Positions 59,178-64,000 of a stretch of 64,000 bases of DNA are shown piece after piece. This DNA comes from Taeniopygia guttata (taxonomy: Eukaryota > Chordata > Aves > Passeriformes > Estrildidae): contig NC_133024.1 in NCBI RefSeq assembly GCF_048771995.1, positions 4,717,001 to 4,781,000 on the forward strand, read 5' to 3'. The notes beneath the pieces were generated by a model. The model made no database searches and was not told the DNA's origin. It saw only the letters and a program-made list of their open reading frames with translations. The position numbers and the translations under genes were made by a program. Positions within the stretch are counted from its first letter, which is position 1; the number at the start of each line of letters is the position of its first letter.

Positions 59178-59324
59178 CAATGAAAACACCAAGAAAACGA
59201 AAAAAACCCCAAACAACAAACCAACCAACAACCCCCAAACAAACAAAAAACAACAAAACCCACAAACAAACAAAACCAAACCAAAACACAAAAAACTCCT
59301 TTTTTTTTTTTTTTTTTTTTTTTT
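59178..59324. repeat. A/C-rich tract ending in a 26-base T-run
   Basis: About 120 bases of AACAAACC-type low complexity followed by an uninterrupted T-run near 59299-59324. Phe/Val/Cys-rich open frames on the minus strand are artefacts. Confidence 0.9.
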
Positions 59325-60024
59325 AAGAGGCCAACAATTGAGCAAAACTAAACTTCTAGGAAGTTTTAAGTAGGACCAGGTCTGGAGTACTTGACATTTC
59401 TAACAGATAACTGTGATAACAGTTATCAGAGAATGGTTTGAGATGGAAAGAACCTTATAAATCATCCTGTTTCAAGCTATTGCTGTGGGGGCAGTCCTGG
59501 GCTTTAAAAATTATGTAAGACTATTTGATTACTCTTCAGTCCACAGTGCTTGAAACTTCTTAATATCTTTTCTGTACCAAATAATTCAAAGACCCTTTTC
59601 TCTAGAATTAATGAGCAAGTTTGCAGGTACTGATTTTCCTATTTTAACACTTCAACAACTTTTCACCAAAGTACAGTGAAAACAAGCGCCTCCTCCCGCC
59701 CCCAAACCCATCCAAGATGATAAGATGATTAACTATCTCTGCATGCCAGTCATAGCTCTACATGCCTCAAAGTACCACCAAGTTCTCTTTTTTTTTTTTT
59801 TTTTTACAGTTTAAATCCTTAGCATATTAATGAAACTCTCAATTGCCAGTATCAGAGATACAAGGCCACTAGATTTCAAATTGCAGCATCTGTGCTGATT
59901 GGAGAGAAAAGACTGCAAATGACAGAAAATACTACCCCCCTTGTCAAACCCAGTTAATTATCCTCAATCTTACAACTGATTTTTTTTCCCAAGTTTTTAT
60001 TTTTTTTTTTTCTTTCCTGTCAAA

Positions 60025-60212
60025 GTGTCAAGGTCCTGGCACAGGTTGCCCAGAGAAGCTGCAGCTGCCCCATCCCTGGAAGTGTTCAAGGCCAGGCTGG
60101 ACAGGACTTGGAGCAGCCTGGTCTAGTGGAAGGTGTCCCTGCCCATGGCTGGAGGGTTGAACAGGATATGTTTTAATGTCCACTCCAACCCAAATTATTT
60201 GATGATGATACT
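60025..60212 (+). mobile_element. CR1 LINE 3' fragment
   Basis: 'ctggcacaggttgcccagag', 'aagctgcagctgccccatcc', 'ctggaagtgttcaaggccag', 'gcagcctggtctagtggaag' and 'gtgtccctgcccatggct'. Good match to the CR1 tail. Confidence 0.88.
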
Positions 60213-63200
60213 TTACCTATATACCAGACTGACATGCCTCAACAACAATTTCTTCTTGCAAAGGAACCCACAAATTCACCTAAAGGTACTTCTTCCCTAA
60301 CTTTCTCTTTGATAAGCTATGTTAAGCTCTAAATTTATTATAAGGTAAGCATTTGTTTTCTGCTGGAAGAAAACAGATTCAAAGATTCTCAGGACAGACT
60401 CTGAGTAGGGGAAAAGACTCAGTCCCAGAGTTTGGAAGGAAACCATGCAGAGGTGTTAGCATACATTAGTCACGGTTTACTTCAAAATTTAGGGAAAGGA
60501 GCCAAGCATAGAGACACAGGTGCTAAACATACTTTTTACAGGCAAACCCTAAAGCAGTATTTTTGTAGTTCATGACCTTAAATTATGATCAGTTTTATCT
60601 GGATTCAATGTTGCCAAGCTGAAATCATCTGCCTTTGTGTGCACCTGTGGGAATGCACAACCACCTTCACCTGTGAAATGATTAGACTTCAGGAACTATT
60701 TCTGCATTAGAAACAAAAGCATATAGTCTTAATTCAAAATTTTAGACGTTTTTAGAAGGTTTTAGATAGGTGGTTTTGTTTGTGTTTGTTTTTTTTTTTT
60801 TTTTTAAATCCCATTGATTTAGTCATGTATTCTGTTCAAAGGGCCCTTAAGGGGCCTTTTTCTATTTTGCTCTGAAATTTCAAAAGCTCATTTTGTAAGT
60901 CGGAGAAATACTGAGACTAAAAATAGTCACCACAATGGTTTAACCCTTCCAGAAAACATGCAGAAAAGTCTTCTGTGATTCCTTGTATTTTTAAAGGACA
61001 CATAAAGTCCCCCTAGTTTCAGTACTTCCTCTAACTTCAGTTTACTTTTTTGAAAATTCATGTGTGTTGCTGCAGCACTAGAGCACGTTCATTAAACTGC
61101 TGAATTCAAAGCAACTAATTAATGCCATTTCCCTTGCTCTACAATTTATCCAGTTGTCTGATAAAATACAAGCCTATTCCCTGCTAATTCCCAGTACAAA
61201 AAATTATCACCACCATACCTACTCCTTCTTCCATTCCAAGAAAGGACATCAAATTAATTTCAGGAATGAAGTTGCAGCTTATGAGGGACATGGAATATGC
61301 AAATATTGTTTTACACGCTGATGTTTTATTTTTAGCAGTTTGATGATATTTATAGGGCTGTAAGAAGTGGATACGTGGCTGCAGGGGGATGAAGTATCCC
61401 AAAGGCAGGTAGGAAAAAAGCTGCACATCTGCCAGGCAGGACAAAAGAACAGGCAGTGATGCCTGGAGTTCATGCAAAGGAGAGAAGGCCAAATGCCCAA
61501 GCACCTTATCTTACTGCCATTATAAAAAATCATGTTAAAAAAAACCCCAACTGTATCTACCCTACATGTTATCTCACCTTGTCCATTATCTGTAAAGGTA
61601 TTCATATGATGAAATGCTGAAACACACAAATTCAATAAAAGAATCTGAAGACAAACAAATTGAAATTTGGGAAAGCAGCAAGACAAGAATATCAAGAATG
61701 AACACACTGATTACCAAAGTTCCTTCTTCTAAATGTCTCATTTCACCCCTAGACATCCCTACCATGTGCTTCAACTTGCCAACCTTAAATCAATCCCTTC
61801 TCAGAGAAACATGAAAAGCTTTCAGATGTTAAACAATTTGTTGTCTTCAAAGAACTGTCAGATAGTTCACTGTAGCTGTCCATACCTTTGCTCCAGTCAT
61901 CATTAAAGAGGTAAACAAATGTCTTACATAAAACATCAGAATAACTTGGACCAGAACTCAACAATATCGTGAATCTGTTATGTGTTGAATTCACCTTACA
62001 CTATTTCTTGGTATCTATCTGTGGCTGGGGAGATCATATACCTTCACCTAAAACTGAAACTGTAACACAGGGCAATGTTCTTAGTCATAAGCTTAAGAAA
62101 AATCTTGCTCTCTTTTATATTCTCATGGCCCTCCAGTCCTACATATACCAGGGACACCCAAAGCACTGCAAGAGCCCATGTGACAATGAAAATTTGATAT
62201 AAGAAAAAAGAACTGTGTATGTCACCTGCTTTGGGCCCTTCACAACTGGGTATGGAAATACAGACCATTCCTTAAGCTGACTTATGCAAAGCACAACAAA
62301 CTGTCCATTTACCAATAACATCAGTATTAAGCCTCTTTTTGTCATCCTGTAGCAATGTGGAAGTTTCACAATTTAGAGCATAACTTCTTCACTTTTGTTG
62401 CTTGCTGTGATTTCATTAAAACAAGAGTAAAATCTCCTAAACAGTTACAAAAACCTTAACTACCTACAATGACATATTGGCAGGGTTATTATTTAACTAA
62501 AGAAAGAAATGTGGAATGTTTAATTTATAACATATTATTCTCTTCAGTCCTGAGCACTATGGACATCAGAATCCAAACCAATACTTGATTTCAACACAAA
62601 GGTAACACAAAAATCATTAGTTTCATAACCCACTATTCCAGTATTCGCATGTCAAATTTATCAGGACATTTCTCCACAATTATATTCTACATTATTTTAG
62701 AACTAACGTTGATGGAAAAAGAAAACAAAAGGAAAAAAGAAGTATATGAAGGTCCTAGTGACTTTGTTTATAAGACAACTGATGTTAGAGAAAATCAAGA
62801 GCCCCCTCTTGGGGTTACTGCAAGTTTAACATTAAGTGGATTCAGAACAGGTAAGATAAATGGTTTTTAGGGTTTGTATTTTTCAGTTTGAGCTACTCCA
62901 ATTGGAATTTAACCTTAACTACAGTATCAACAGTAAAATGACAGTTTAAAAAGAAAAGACTGACGCAAAAAGCTGTATTAGACTTTGGATGAAATCTACT
63001 TACAGTACTTCAGCACCAAAACGTGGGCAGTTAGGCTTATACATTAATATACAATTAAATGATATGTCAAAGTCATAAAATGCTTAGTTATTTATAATGA
63101 AATCTATACAAAACAGTTAAAAACATGGTTTTATATACATTTTGAAAAAAAAAAGTATTGTCTTATTATCAGAATGTATTAAAACTGGCTCTCTTGTCCC

Positions 63201-64000
63201 ATCTGAACCCAAACCACTCTCTGTGACTTGTAACTACCACAAAACCCCAATGTATTGCTTCATTAAGCCAAGGCATAAGGCTAATTTTGAAAACCCACCA
63301 TTATATACCCATTTCAGCTTTTAAACTCCCCAAATGGTCAAATTTAAAAACAGCATGTAAGAGTAAAATATAGATTTTTAGCAGTCTTAGCTCACTTCTA
63401 AATTCTCAAGTTCAACTTGGAAAGATGTTGAACTATTTATCCCCAGTTTTGAAAAACTGATTAATAGCAAAATGCACCTCCTTCTCCTTGGTTTGTACTA
63501 GAATTAATACAACTGCCTGTTTCACAGGAACTTTTTTCAACAACTTGTCTCACTTTAAATTTCATATTTAAATAAATAATCAAAGATTAACTAGAGTAGA
63601 TGAGCACTTTGTACGCTTACGGCAGAAAGGCCTCATCTACTACTATCCTATTTCTTGTAAAGCATGAAAACAAAACTCCACTAGCAAATCCACTTTGCTA
63701 CCAGTTAGAGATTTTGCTTATTTCCAAATATTTACCACAAGAATTAAAAAAAAATATTTTAAACTTCTGAAAAATTTTTTAAGCGAGCATGAGTGCAAGA
63801 AAGCCACCCAGTTCCAAAATTTCTGGGGCTTTTCAAGCACTGTCAGAGACATTTTTTCTCTCACATGCTATTTGAAAATAAAAATATTTATTAAATGTTT
63901 TCCTTTTTTTAATGGTGTTTTGCTCAACAGCTAAAAAGACACAGCAAAATAATGCTCCCTTTTCACTTAAAGCTGTTTCAGTATCTGGGCAAGGGCTTCA
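60213..64000. other. A+T-rich right end; possibly 3' flank or UTR of the neighbouring gene
   Basis: No CR1 or LTR is seen in 3.8 kb, unlike the rest of the window. That fits conserved 3' UTR or intron. In mammals EMSY lies tail-to-tail with LRRC32, so its 3' UTR could run in from the right on the minus strand; minus-strand AATAAA signals occur near 63886 and 61325. I recognise no EMSY coding sequence. A 150-base exon-like piece (62701-62850) on the plus strand is discussed among the findings. Confidence 0.35.

Noticed and set aside
63967-64000. Minus-strand end of a reading frame (EALAQILKQL then stop) as the C-terminus of the next gene
   Set aside because: Only ten codons are visible, the sequence does not match the EMSY C-terminus as I remember it, and a ten-codon frame has no statistical weight.

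Overview
The window is vertebrate nuclear DNA, almost certainly from a bird and probably a songbird. It is A+T-rich and gene-poor. The main repeats are CR1 LINE 3' ends in both orientations and many short LTRs of avian endogenous-retrovirus type. There are no mammalian Alu or L1 elements and no bacterial features. The bird call rests on these repeat types, read by eye without a library search.

One gene is certain: LRRC32 (GARP), plus strand, 15.99-23.5 kb. It has a short signal-peptide exon (coding 15992-16078), a 4.5-kb phase-0 intron, and one large exon (20614-22554) carrying all leucine-rich repeats, the transmembrane helix and the short tail. The spliced protein is 675 residues. GARP holds latent TGF-beta on the surface of regulatory T cells and platelets in mammals. 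Both cysteines that bond latent TGF-beta in human GARP are present here. The 3' UTR ends after AATAAA at 23516. A non-coding first exon must lie upstream of 15988, because a splice acceptor sits four bases before the ATG; one weak candidate is at 6.3-6.6 kb.

Region by region: 1-15.9 kb is upstream DNA with several LTRs, including a solo LTR with a perfect 6-bp target duplication at 4074-4712. 23.5-64 kb is mostly repeat-rich intergenic DNA with CR1 tails, two more solo LTRs with perfect 6-bp duplications (34702-35318 and 48131-48895), an ATTTT tract, a TA tract and a 640-bp GGAAA tract. The last 3.5 kb is AT-rich, has no CR1 that I could see, and may be the 3' flank of the next gene. In mammals EMSY lies tail-to-tail with LRRC32, but I recognise no EMSY coding sequence here.

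The most speculative item is a set of three phase-compatible exon-like pieces (38180-38234, 49645-49761, 51569-51690). They look like a signal peptide, a TNF-receptor cysteine-rich motif and a second TNF-receptor-like piece. They could be a decayed or fast-evolving TNFRSF gene, or chance.
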